From positions 1 through 6,586 of the forward strand of contig JAIFNF010000264.1 of NCBI GenBank assembly GCA_020047885.1: a stretch of DNA of 6,586 nt, written 5' to 3'. Shown piece after piece: positions 1 to 6,586 of the stretch. How positions within the stretch are numbered: position 1 is the first letter of the stretch; the number at the start of each line of letters is the position of its first letter. The notes beneath the pieces were generated by a model. It had not been told where the DNA came from and made no database searches. It worked only from the letters and a program-made list of their open reading frames with translations. The DNA is from Gammaproteobacteria bacterium. GTDB lineage: Bacteria; Pseudomonadota; Gammaproteobacteria; Competibacterales; Competibacteraceae. A program made the position numbers and the translations under genes.

Positions 1-2
1 CT

Positions 3-56
3 GACTACCTTGCCCATGTCCTGCGCGGGGAAATGGAAAAACTGCATGAAGATTGA
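3..56 (+). CDS. Possible C-terminal end of a plus-strand gene cut by the window edge
   Basis: Reading from base 3 gives 17 sense codons ending DYLAHVLRGEMEKLHED and then TGA at 54-56. The mix of acidic, basic and aliphatic residues looks like an ordinary amphipathic C-terminus. If real, it is convergent with the membrane protein gene that ends at base 73, with 16 AT-rich bases between the two stops. The fragment is too short to assign a function. The alternative is that nothing is coded here, or that a minus-strand gene starts at ATG 47-45; that start has no visible ribosome site, so I prefer the plus-strand reading, but weakly. Confidence 0.3.
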   Translation, partial: DYLAHVLRGEMEKLHED

Positions 57-72
57 TTCTATTGTATCAAAT

Positions 73-753
73 TTAAATGCGATTGCCCTGCATCCAGCCC
101 CGCTCCGGCCGGGCGCAGAGAACCCCCACGCCGAGAAGGGCAAAGGTCACGGCGGTATGCAGCGCGACCGTCGCGAAGGGCAAGCTCCGGTCAGGCCCCG
201 GGGCGCTGTACAGGTAGACGATCATGACCAGAAACGAGAGCAGCAGGATCGGCAGGATGAGGAACTGGGTCGGCCAAACATCGCGCCAGGTGATTCGGTC
301 AAGCAGCGCCAGCGCCAGGCCCAGACACAGGAAGTTGAAGGCGGTGGGCAGCGCCATCCGGCCCGGATGCGCCGTTACGGCATCGTCGGGAAACAGGCGG
401 TCGTCAATGCCCAAATCCCAGCCGCCCAGATGCTCGACCAGCGTCAGCAGACCCAGCAGCGCCACCCCTCCGGCCAGCGCCTGCCCGATGCGCTGCAACC
501 ACGAACCGGGCGACTCGGTGCGCAATAACGCGAGCGCCAGGCCGGCCAGTACAAATCCGGCGGCGGTGTTGGCTTTCATCGCGGCCCAACCCGGCGCGAC
601 GGCCTTCAGCACCAGCACATCGCGCCACCAGCCCACCAGCACCAGCGCACCGACCATGATGGCGCTGACCGCCGCGAGGCCTGCCACGATTTTGCACCAT
701 GCCACCAGCCGCGGGTTGCTCTCGTTCTTATCCATTACCAGGATCACTGCCAT
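73..753 (-). CDS. Six-helix integral membrane protein, apparently the detached input module of a sensor kinase or cyclase
   Basis: The 226-residue product is almost entirely hydrophobic helices, at about residues 19-41, 61-78, 89-107, 135-151, 162-182 and 195-213. Short loops carry the motifs MKANTA (59-64), GGWDLGIDDRLF (110-121) and HPGRMALPTAF (129-139). From memory, this pattern (a long helix, then MKANTA, then GWDLGID, then PGRM) is the N-terminal membrane region of many proteobacterial PAS histidine kinases and GGDEF proteins. In those proteins the chain continues past the ARPERG motif, seen here at 214-219, into more helices and then cytoplasmic signalling domains. Here it stops seven codons after that motif, so no output domain is present. 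The ATG at 753 has an AGGAG (773-769) at a long 15-base spacing; an ATG at 735 is an alternative without a clear ribosome site. The gene lies 49 bases behind the diguanylate cyclase gene and is probably co-transcribed with it. It is either a truncated remnant or a stand-alone membrane sensor. Confidence 0.8.
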   Translation of the reverse strand: MAVILVMDKNESNPRLVAWCKIVAGLAAVSAIMVGALVLVGWWRDVLVLKAVAPGWAAMKANTAAGFVLAGLALALLRTESPGSWLQRIGQALAGGVALLGLLTLVEHLGGWDLGIDDRLFPDDAVTAHPGRMALPTAFNFLCLGLALALLDRITWRDVWPTQFLILPILLLSFLVMIVYLYSAPGPDRSLPFATVALHTAVTFALLGVGVLCARPERGWMQGNRI

Positions 754-802
754 GAAGTTAAGGGATTGCTCCTGTGGGTCGGGCTTTAGCCTGACGGGCT
801 GC

Positions 803-3016
803 CTAAGTTAATGGCAGTGGGGCGCTATCCGTCCCCGCCAGCTCCCAGCGGTCGCGCCCGTTCTCCTTAGCCCGGTACAAGGCGGCATCGGCCGCATTCA
901 GCAGCTCCGGGCCGCTCTGCGCATGTTCGGGAAACACCGCAATCCCCAGCGACAAGGTCACGCCCGGAACCTGATCGAACTTGGCCTTGAGCGGCAGGCC
1001 ACGCATGCCCAGGCGCAAACTCTCGGCGCGTTGCTGGGCGACTTCCGCGGTCGCATCAGGCAGGATCAGACAGAACTCCTCGCCGCCGTAACGACAGGCA
1101 ATATCCTCGACGCGCACTTGCGCCAGCAGAAATTCACCCAGCGCCTTCAGCACCATATCCCCGGCTTCGTGGCCGTAAGTGTCATTGAAGCGTTTGAAGA
1201 AATCGACATCGATCATGATGACGCTCAACGGCCCGGCGCGACGTTTGGCCCGTTCAATCTCACGCAGGAGGGTTTCATCCAGGTAGCGGCGGTTAAACAG
1301 CCCGGTCAGCACGTCGCGGATCGACTGCTGGCGCAGCGCCTCGCGCAATTTCAGGCTGGACAGCGCCAGACCAATCTGCTCGGCCACGGTCTCGGCCAAT
1401 TGCTGGTGTTCCCGAACCAGCGCGGGCAACTCGATGGGGCATTGCAAGTACAACAGGCCGAGGGTTTCACCGTGCGCGCTCATCGGCACACACAGGTAAG
1501 GCCGCTGGTCGCCGCTGGCGCTGACGTGCGGGCAGATCAGGTCGGTGGCGAAATTCTCGACTCGATGTGGACTGCCGCGCCGCAACGCCCAACAGGCGAT
1601 GAGGGGGAGCGGTCCGGTCTCTGGATCGGTGTCGATTTCGCCCCAGCGGATCATCGGCTCCAGACGATCACGGGAGGGCGGAATCTCATACAGCGTCCCT
1701 GTCCAGTTTGGAAAAAGTTTGCCCAGGACGTGCACGATCACCTGATACGCCTCGTCGGGTCCGACGCAGGCTTGCAACAGTTCCCCCATCTCGCCCAGCA
1801 AACTCAGCTCACGGGTACGCTGTTCCAGTTGAGCAACGGAGCGGGCCAGAGTGGCGTTGACCGCCTGCATCGCCGCCTCGGCCTGTTTGATCTGGGACAC
1901 ATCGGTCATGATGGCGCTGAACCCGATCATGTTGCCGGTCAGGTCACACAGCGGCGATGCGGCAACGCTGACCAATACGCCACTCCCGTCCTTGCGCCGC
2001 CATTCAGTGGTGAAACTGGGCAAGGCTTCGCCTTTTTCGAGCCGGGCAAACAGAGCCAAGCTTTGTTCTTCCTGGCCGGGCGGAATAATCGGCAAGGGCT
2101 GCTCAAAAATTTCGGCTTCACTCCAGCCAAAAATCTGTTCAGCGGCGGGATTCCACAGTTTGACGTTCCGGGCCAAATCCAGTTGGATAATCGCCAGGGG
2201 TGACGACCGGATGATGGTTTGCAGCCGCATACTGCTGTCGCGCAGCGCGGTGTGGGTTCGTTCGATTTCGCCGGCCATCCGGTTAAACGCGGATCCGAGG
2301 CGATTCAATTCCCTGGTCGTCGTCGCCGGAATACGGCTATCAAGCCGACCGCGCTCCAGTTGCTCTACCCCACGGGTCAGCCGCCGCACCGGAATCAGCA
2401 TCCACCGGCGCAACAGCAGATATTGCAGACCCGCCTGGAGCATGAACAGCAGGATGAGCGACCCGGACGCTTGCATGAATAGCGTGTGGATACGGCCTTG
2501 GGCATGAGCGAGCGACACGTCCACCGACACGGCTCCGATGACATTCGCATTTTGCAGACCACTGATGACCTGCGAGATGCGCATATAGCGATGGCCGGCG
2601 CGCGAATAATAAAGCGGCGGCGTCTCATGGTGCGGATTACGCATCAGTTCAATCAACGCGCTTTGATCGGTGACGCTGCCGACCGCCAGGCCATCGCTGT
2701 CGGCCACCACCCGCAAGTAATGATTGACCACGCTCATCCGCGCAATATCGGGGAAAGTGGCGACGAACTCATCAACCGCCTGGCTAAGACTTTTCTTGCT
2801 GTTGGGCTGTTCCTCGGTTTCGAGCAGATGCACTTCCCGTTTGAGGACTTGCGCCAGCAGCGTCACTGTCACCTGCCCCTTGTAACGCATGTGCTGGTAC
2901 ACCAGCGTCTGGATGCCCAGGTAGAGAATCAGCAGGCCGCAGCCAGCGACGATGATAAAGCCGCCGGCTTGCCCGGCCAGCACCCGGGTCACCAGGGAAT
3001 CCGTGAGACCTTTCAT
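803..3016 (-). CDS. Membrane-bound diguanylate cyclase with periplasmic sensor, HAMP, PAS, GAF and GGDEF domains
   Basis: The 737-residue product should make cyclic di-GMP from two GTP at the inner membrane in response to periplasmic and cytoplasmic cues. In order: TM helix 18-40, a periplasmic region of about 140 residues that may be a single Cache-like fold, TM helix 182-202, HAMP 204-256, PAS 257-380, GAF about 405-555, and GGDEF 563-727. The catalytic motif is GGEEF (644-648), with the IDVDFFKRFND metal/nucleotide segment upstream (602-612). An RVED inhibitory site (635-638) sits five residues before GGEEF, the usual spacing for product feedback by c-di-GMP. There is no EAL or HD-GYP domain, so I expect synthesis only. 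I chose the ATG at 3016 because it overlaps the upstream gene's stop as ATGA and has a GGAG about 12 bases before it. Starts at 3034 and 3061 would add 6 or 15 residues and overlap the neighbour more deeply. Translational coupling to the upstream DUF3068-like gene is likely. Confidence 0.93.
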   Translation of the reverse strand: MKGLTDSLVTRVLAGQAGGFIIVAGCGLLILYLGIQTLVYQHMRYKGQVTVTLLAQVLKREVHLLETEEQPNSKKSLSQAVDEFVATFPDIARMSVVNHYLRVVADSDGLAVGSVTDQSALIELMRNPHHETPPLYYSRAGHRYMRISQVISGLQNANVIGAVSVDVSLAHAQGRIHTLFMQASGSLILLFMLQAGLQYLLLRRWMLIPVRRLTRGVEQLERGRLDSRIPATTTRELNRLGSAFNRMAGEIERTHTALRDSSMRLQTIIRSSPLAIIQLDLARNVKLWNPAAEQIFGWSEAEIFEQPLPIIPPGQEEQSLALFARLEKGEALPSFTTEWRRKDGSGVLVSVAASPLCDLTGNMIGFSAIMTDVSQIKQAEAAMQAVNATLARSVAQLEQRTRELSLLGEMGELLQACVGPDEAYQVIVHVLGKLFPNWTGTLYEIPPSRDRLEPMIRWGEIDTDPETGPLPLIACWALRRGSPHRVENFATDLICPHVSASGDQRPYLCVPMSAHGETLGLLYLQCPIELPALVREHQQLAETVAEQIGLALSSLKLREALRQQSIRDVLTGLFNRRYLDETLLREIERAKRRAGPLSVIMIDVDFFKRFNDTYGHEAGDMVLKALGEFLLAQVRVEDIACRYGGEEFCLILPDATAEVAQQRAESLRLGMRGLPLKAKFDQVPGVTLSLGIAVFPEHAQSGPELLNAADAALYRAKENGRDRWELAGTDSAPLPLT

Positions 3017-3903
3017 CGGCGGACGGCGCTCCATAACGGTTTGACCCCGGCGCCCATACACAGCGCTATGCCCAGCACGGCGAGCAGGGCGGGAATATAG
3101 CGATCGAGCCAGAGCAGGCGACTGCGTAGCTGGCGAACCTGCTCAGCGTGGATCAGCACGTCGTCGCCGGCGGTCGCGCCCGCCCAGCGCGACACTGCCG
3201 CCACCGGCTGGCCGCTGTCCGGGTTATAGAGATAATCGCCCGCCCAGCAACTCTCCTCCATTTTCAGCATTTCACCGCTGACCGGCTCCACCCAGATCTT
3301 GAAAATGAATTGATCGTCGCTGCAGCGGATTTCCTGTCCCGCCTTGACCGGGACGCCGGGATATTCGGTGGTGCCGAGATACGACCGGGTGTATTCGCCA
3401 CGACCCTGATAAGCAAACCGATAGGTCTGGACGCCTTCGATGAACTCTTCGCCCTGGTACGCCAGCGGGATGCCTTCGACATAATTAGCGCGCAGGGTGT
3501 AGGTTTTCTGTTCAACATCGCGAGGGAACACGAAAATCTGGCCGTGAAACTCCGGCGCGGCCTGTTCGCCGGTGAGGGGGTTGACCGTATGCGTGGTGAG
3601 GTACTGCCAGGCGACCTGGCCGGTGTTGGCGTCATCGATGGTGTAGTAATCTTCAATCTTGACGCGCTGCGGACGCTCGGCCTCGACAATGATGCGGGCC
3701 GAACGGCGGTAGGTGGCGGGCGTATCTTCGGCGGGAAAGGCGGCGCTGGCCGGGTCGGGGAGCGTACTAATGCCGATGTAGTGAGCTTGCCAGGTCCAGC
3801 CCAGCGGCAGGCGCTGGGTCCACTGCGGCGCCAGCGCCCATTTCCAGACGCCCGCCAGGGCCAGCAGAACCAGTCCCATGATCAGTAACATTTTGGGTTT
3901 CAT
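3013..3903 (-). CDS. Bitopic membrane protein resembling the DUF3068/PorA-like family
   Basis: The product has 296 residues: an N-terminal hydrophobic anchor (5-24), a large polar region (25-265) predicted to be outside the cytoplasm, and a C-terminal TM helix (269-287) followed by a short basic tail. The segments FPRDVEQKTYTL (126-137), YQGEEFIEGVQTYRF (149-163) and FKIWVEPVSGEMLKMEE (201-217), together with the anchor-exodomain-helix layout, match my recollection of DUF3068 proteins. That family is best known from actinobacteria and includes proteins annotated as PorA-like porins. Function in proteobacteria is unknown, and I see no catalytic motif. Cysteines 194 and 219 in the exodomain could form a disulfide. 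The start at 3903 is well supported by AAGGAG (3918-3913) nine bases upstream. It is the first gene of the minus-strand group and its TGA overlaps the ATG of the diguanylate cyclase, so the two are probably made together. A periplasmic or envelope sensor partner of the cyclase is a reasonable guess, not shown. Confidence 0.75.
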   Translation of the reverse strand: MKPKMLLIMGLVLLALAGVWKWALAPQWTQRLPLGWTWQAHYIGISTLPDPASAAFPAEDTPATYRRSARIIVEAERPQRVKIEDYYTIDDANTGQVAWQYLTTHTVNPLTGEQAAPEFHGQIFVFPRDVEQKTYTLRANYVEGIPLAYQGEEFIEGVQTYRFAYQGRGEYTRSYLGTTEYPGVPVKAGQEIRCSDDQFIFKIWVEPVSGEMLKMEESCWAGDYLYNPDSGQPVAAVSRWAGATAGDDVLIHAEQVRQLRSRLLWLDRYIPALLAVLGIALCMGAGVKPLWSAVRR

Positions 3904-4034
3904 CGCCGAACGCTCCTTATCTGTCTATCTTTCTATCTTAGGCATAAGCTAGTGACATTGAGTTTAGCACGGCGTTTTAACCTGACTGATCATGCTGCGG
4001 CATCTTTTTAAAAACAATGGCTTAGGTAGGGGAA
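3904..4034. promoter_or_regulatory. Divergent intergenic region between the cyclase operon and the response regulator gene
   Basis: This 131-base, AT-richer stretch must hold the start signals for both divergent gene groups. On the plus strand a weak sigma-70-like candidate is GTGACA (3952-3957), an 18-base spacer and TTTAAC (3976-3981), with 5 of 6 and 4 of 6 consensus bases. On the minus strand I see TAAGAT as a possible -10 but no good -35. The ribosome site of the minus-strand gene is at 3918-3913. A perfect tandem pair of TCTATCTT (3924-3931, 3932-3939) lies in its leader, and TTTTAAAA occurs at 4006-4013. The shared region suggests, but does not show, joint control of both groups. Confidence 0.4.
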
Positions 4035-4415
4035 ATGCAGGTGAGCAGAATTTTGGTGGTGGAAGATAACCCGGCGAATATGTGGTTCGTGGTAACGGTT
4101 TTGGAAAGCGCCGGACACCAAGCCTTGCAGGCCGAGGATGCGGAAACCGGCATCCGTATCGCTTACGATACGATCCCCGATCTGATTTTCATGGACATCC
4201 AGCTTCCGGGCATGGACGGTCTGGAAGCCACCCGCCGGCTCAAGGCCGCTGAAACCACCTGCCGGATTCCCATTTACGCCGTCACTGCTTTTGCGATGAA
4301 GGGCGATGCCGAACACTTTATCGCCGCCGGCTGCGATGGCTATCTGGCCAAGCCGGTCAGCTACAAGGACCTACTGGCCGCAGTAGCCACGGTAGAAGCC
4401 GCCAGCCGGCCATAG
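4035..4415 (+). CDS. Single-domain response regulator (DivK-like receiver)
   Basis: The 126-residue product is a bare receiver domain with no DNA-binding or enzymatic output. It has the full active site: acidic pair E10-D11, phospho-acceptor D54 in [12 protein letters not shown]84 in AVTA, and K106 in the AKP loop, plus Y103 in the aromatic switch position. The segments VEDNPAN and TAFAMKGD place it with DivK-like receivers that pass phosphate or act by protein contact in phosphorelays. Two starts are possible. The ATG at 4035 leaves only two bases to AGGGG (4028-4032), or eight bases to a weaker AGG (4024-4026). A GTG at 4041 has AGGGG at an ideal eight bases and would give a product two residues shorter, starting MSRILVVED. 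The gene lies 52 bases before the multi-HAMP gene with no convincing terminator between them. It is therefore likely co-expressed and a probable phosphorelay partner of that kinase. Confidence 0.92.
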   Translation: MQVSRILVVEDNPANMWFVVTVLESAGHQALQAEDAETGIRIAYDTIPDLIFMDIQLPGMDGLEATRRLKAAETTCRIPIYAVTAFAMKGDAEHFIAAGCDGYLAKPVSYKDLLAAVATVEAASRP

Positions 4416-4467
4416 TTCATCCGCCCCCGCGCCGATTGCGCCCCCTTTCAACTCCCGAGGTAACCCA

Positions 4468-6586
4468 ATGCCCACTCATATGACGACCGGCAACCCGGAC
4501 AACGATCTGGACGCCAAAGTATTACTGGGGGTGTTGACCGCCTTCCGGCGTGGCGATTTTGCCCAGCGGATGCCCAGCCACTGGATCGGGATGCCCGGCA
4601 AGATCGCCGACACACTGAATGAAATCATTGACATGGCCGAGCGCACCACCAGCGATTTCGAGCGCGTGTCGCAAGTGGTCGGCAAGGCCGGCAAGGTCAC
4701 CGCCCGCCTGTCGATTGCCGATCTGCACGGGTCATGGGCCAAGTTGGTGGATTCCAGCAACACCTTGATCGAAGACCTGGTCAGCCCATCGAACGAAATG
4801 GTGCGGGTCATCAACGCCGTCTCCACTGGCGACCTGTCGCAAAGCGTGCCGGTCGAAATCGATGGTAAAAAGCTCGAAGGCCAGTTCCTCAAATCCGCCG
4901 AGATGGTCAACGGCATGGTCAACCGGCTCGGCACCTTCGCCTCGGAAGTCACTCGCGTGGCGCGGGAGGTCGGCACCGACGGCAAGCTCGGCGGCCAGGC
5001 GGCGGTGCCGGGCGTGGCGGGCACCTGGAAGGATTTGACCGAGAGCGTCAATTCGATGGCCGCCAACCTCACCGGCCAGGTGCGCAATATCGCTCAGGTG
5101 ACGACCGCGGTCGCGCAGGGCGATCTGAGCAAGAAGATCACGGTCGAAGCCAAGGGCGAAATCCTCGAACTGAAGAACACCATCAACATCATGGTGGATC
5201 AACTCTCGACGTTTTCCTCGGAAGTGACCCGGGTGGCGCGGGAGGTCGGCACCGACGGCAAGCTCGGTGGTCAGGCCGATGTCAAGGGCGTAGGCGGCAC
5301 CTGGAAAGACCTCACCGAAAGCGTGAATGGCATGGCCGCCAACCTCACCAGCCAGGTCCGCAACATCGCGCTGGTGACCACCGCCGTCGCGCGCGGCGAC
5401 CTCTCCAAGCAGATCACGGTCGAGGCCAAGGGCGAAATCCTCGAACTGAAGAACACCATCAACATCATGGTGGATCAACTCTCCACCTTCGCCTCGGAAG
5501 TGACCCGCGTCGCCCGCGAGGTGGGTTCCGAAGGGATGCTCGGCGGTCAGGCCGAGGTCAAGGGCGTGGGCGGCACCTGGAAAGACCTCACCGAATCGGT
5601 CAACTCGATGGCGGCCAACCTCACCAGCCAGGTGCGCAACATCGCCCAGGTGACCACCGCCGTGGCGGGCGGTGATCTCGGCAAGAAGATCACGGTCGAG
5701 GCCAAAGGCGAAATCGAGGAACTCAAAAGCACCATCAATACCATGGTGGATCAGCTCTCCACCTTTGCTTCCGAAGTCACCCGGGTGGCGCGCGAAGTCG
5801 GCACCGACGGCAAGCTCGGCGGGCAGGCCGAGGTCAAGGACGTGGGCGGCACCTGGAAGGATTTGACCGAGAGCGTGAACGGCATGGCGGCCAATCTCAC
5901 CAATCAGGTGCGCAACATCGCCCAGGTGACGACGGCGGTGGCACAAGGCGATCTCGGCAAGAAGATCACGGTCGAGGCCAAGGGCGAAATCCAGGAACTC
6001 AAGAGCACCATCAACACCATGGTGGATCAACTCAACGCCTTCGCCTCGGAAGTGACCCGCGTCGCCCGCGAAGTCGGCACCGACGGCAAGCTCGGCGGGC
6101 AGGCCGAGGTCAAAGGCGTGGGCGGCACCTGGAAAGACCTCACCGAAAGCGTGAACGGCATGGCCGCCAACCTCACCAACCAGGTCCGCAACATCGCCCA
6201 GGTCACCACGGCGGTGGCCCAGGGCGATCTGGGCAAGAAGATTACGGTCGAGGCCAAAGGCGAAATCCAGGAACTCAAGAGCACCATCAACACCATGGTG
6301 GATCAACTCAACGCCTTCGCCTCGGAAGTGACCCGCGTCGCCCGCGAGGTCGGCACCGACGGCAAGCTCGGCGGGCAGGCCGAGGTCAGGGGCGTGGGCG
6401 GCACCTGGAAGGATTTGACCGAAAGCGTGAACGGCATGGCCGCCAACCTCACCAACCAGGTCCGCAACATTGCCCAGGTCACCACAGCGGTGGCCCAGGG
6501 CGATCTCGGCAAGAAGATCACGGTCGAGGCCAAAGGCGAAATTGAGGAACTCAAGAGCACCATCAACATCATGGTGGATCAACTCT
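4468..6586 (+). CDS. N-terminal part of a soluble multi-HAMP signalling protein, probably a NIK1/Os-1-like hybrid histidine kinase (3' end outside the window)
   Basis: An uninterrupted frame runs from ATG 4468 (GAGG at 4457-4460, seven bases upstream) to the window end, giving 706 codons and no stop. The first residues are polar and no TM helix or signal peptide is visible, so the protein should be cytoplasmic. Residues about 16-55 form a divergent HAMP ([10 protein letters not shown] then [16 protein letters not shown]), 56-149 a degenerate repeat, and 150-701 six 92-residue units; a seventh begins at 702. Each unit holds two HAMP-like halves: [15 protein letters not shown]...[16 protein letters not shown], then [27 protein letters not shown]...IN.MVDQL. 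This alternation of HAMP and HAMP-like linker is the hallmark of group III hybrid histidine kinases (fungal osmosensors of the NIK1/Os-1 type) and their bacterial relatives. In those proteins GAF or PAS, HisKA, ATPase and receiver domains follow. Those domains are not in the window, so the kinase call is inferred. The upstream single-domain receiver is the likely partner. Confidence 0.88.
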   Translation, partial: MPTHMTTGNPDNDLDAKVLLGVLTAFRRGDFAQRMPSHWIGMPGKIADTLNEIIDMAERTTSDFERVSQVVGKAGKVTARLSIADLHGSWAKLVDSSNTLIEDLVSPSNEMVRVINAVSTGDLSQSVPVEIDGKKLEGQFLKSAEMVNGMVNRLGTFASEVTRVAREVGTDGKLGGQAAVPGVAGTWKDLTESVNSMAANLTGQVRNIAQVTTAVAQGDLSKKITVEAKGEILELKNTINIMVDQLSTFSSEVTRVAREVGTDGKLGGQADVKGVGGTWKDLTESVNGMAANLTSQVRNIALVTTAVARGDLSKQITVEAKGEILELKNTINIMVDQLSTFASEVTRVAREVGSEGMLGGQAEVKGVGGTWKDLTESVNSMAANLTSQVRNIAQVTTAVAGGDLGKKITVEAKGEIEELKSTINTMVDQLSTFASEVTRVAREVGTDGKLGGQAEVKDVGGTWKDLTESVNGMAANLTNQVRNIAQVTTAVAQGDLGKKITVEAKGEIQELKSTINTMVDQLNAFASEVTRVAREVGTDGKLGGQAEVKGVGGTWKDLTESVNGMAANLTNQVRNIAQVTTAVAQGDLGKKITVEAKGEIQELKSTINTMVDQLNAFASEVTRVAREVGTDGKLGGQAEVRGVGGTWKDLTESVNGMAANLTNQVRNIAQVTTAVAQGDLGKKITVEAKGEIEELKSTINIMVDQL
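4915..6586 (+). repeat. Tandem array of exact 276-bp (92-codon) HAMP units inside the multi-HAMP gene
   Basis: The marker ATGGT(G/C) of the MVDQL/MVNRL motif recurs at 4915, 5191, 5467, 5743, 6019, 6295 and 6571, always 276 bases apart. This gives six full copies plus the first 16 bases of a seventh. Copies 5 and 6 differ at about 14 of 276 bases by hand count (about 95% identical) and at three residues. Copies 4 and 5 differ at about 29 bases but also only three residues, so most changes are synonymous. Copy 1 is the most divergent. A degenerate 282-base copy (4633-4914) precedes the array. The constant period keeps the reading frame and the coiled-coil register of the stacked HAMP bundles. 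Confidence 0.95.

Noticed and set aside
1..47. A minus-strand gene starting at ATG 47-45 and leaving the window
   Set aside because: There is no ribosome site upstream of it and only 15 codons are visible; the plus-strand C-terminal reading of the same bases is at least as plausible.
782..800. Overlapping short hairpins (GGC-TTTA-GCC and AGCC-TGACG-GGCT) after the cyclase gene as a terminator
   Set aside because: The stems are only three to four base pairs and no T tract follows on the minus strand, so read-through to the next gene is more likely.
923..2203. A 426-codon plus-strand open frame opposite the diguanylate cyclase
   Set aside because: It is antisense to the PAS, GAF and GGDEF coding region, has Gln/Arg-rich low-information composition and no recognisable domain. 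High-GC codon use explains the absence of stops.
3148..3888. A 246-codon plus-strand open frame opposite the DUF3068-like gene
   Set aside because: The minus-strand gene has a strong ribosome site, a signal-anchor and family-like motifs; the plus product shows none of these.
3924..3939. Tandem TCTATCTT pair as an operator
   Set aside because: Two adjacent 8-base copies in an AT-rich leader can arise by slippage, and no regulator is known for the sequence; it is noted in the intergenic entry only.
4429..4448. GCGC-CGATT-GCGC hairpin followed by CCCCCTTT between the receiver and multi-HAMP genes as a terminator
   Set aside because: A four-base-pair stem and only three T residues are too weak; it does not break the proposed operon.
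4732..6582. A 616-codon open frame on the minus strand across the HAMP array
   Set aside because: It is the antisense shadow of the repeats. The plus frame carries recognisable HAMP motifs, a good ribosome site and mostly synonymous variation between units; the minus product is a repetitive His/Gly/Asp-rich sequence resembling no family I know.
4915..6586. Regular tandem repeats considered as a CRISPR array or non-coding satellite
   Set aside because: The period is 276 bases with no unique spacers, the frame is kept throughout, and variation is mostly synonymous, so it is a protein repeat.

Overview
The window comes from a fairly GC-rich bacterium, most likely a proteobacterium. I infer this from G/C-biased third codon positions, AGGAG-type ribosome sites and the protein families present; no rRNA or other marker fixes the taxon. 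Nearly all of it is signal-transduction genes. There is no mobile element, tRNA, rRNA or CRISPR array, and no gene-free stretch longer than about 130 bases.

Left part, minus strand, read right to left from about 3903 to 73: (i) a 296-residue protein anchored at both ends in the membrane, resembling the DUF3068/PorA-like family; (ii) a 737-residue membrane diguanylate cyclase with a periplasmic sensor region, HAMP, PAS, GAF and an intact GGDEF domain, whose ATG overlaps the stop codon of (i) as ATGA; (iii) 49 bases further on, a 226-residue six-helix membrane protein that looks like the severed input module of a larger sensor protein. At the left edge, bases 3-56 may hold the last codons of a convergent plus-strand gene.

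A 131-base divergent intergenic region (3904-4034) separates this group from the right part. There, on the plus strand, lie (iv) a single-domain DivK-like response regulator and, 52 bases later, (v) a very large gene starting at 4468 and still open at the window end. Gene (v) encodes a soluble array of HAMP units, each exactly 92 codons (276 bp): six complete copies, the start of a seventh, and a degenerate copy before them. Its closest known match is the group III (NIK1/Os-1-like) multi-HAMP hybrid histidine kinase family. The kinase and receiver domains would lie beyond the window. The array is easy to miss because the reading frame has no stop here, while the opposite strand carries a long spurious ORF.

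Taken together this looks like a c-di-GMP synthesis operon set back to back with a multi-HAMP histidine kinase and its small receiver. The most notable points are the mosaic, recently expanded HAMP array, the coupling of a DUF3068-like protein to a diguanylate cyclase, and the truncated membrane module.
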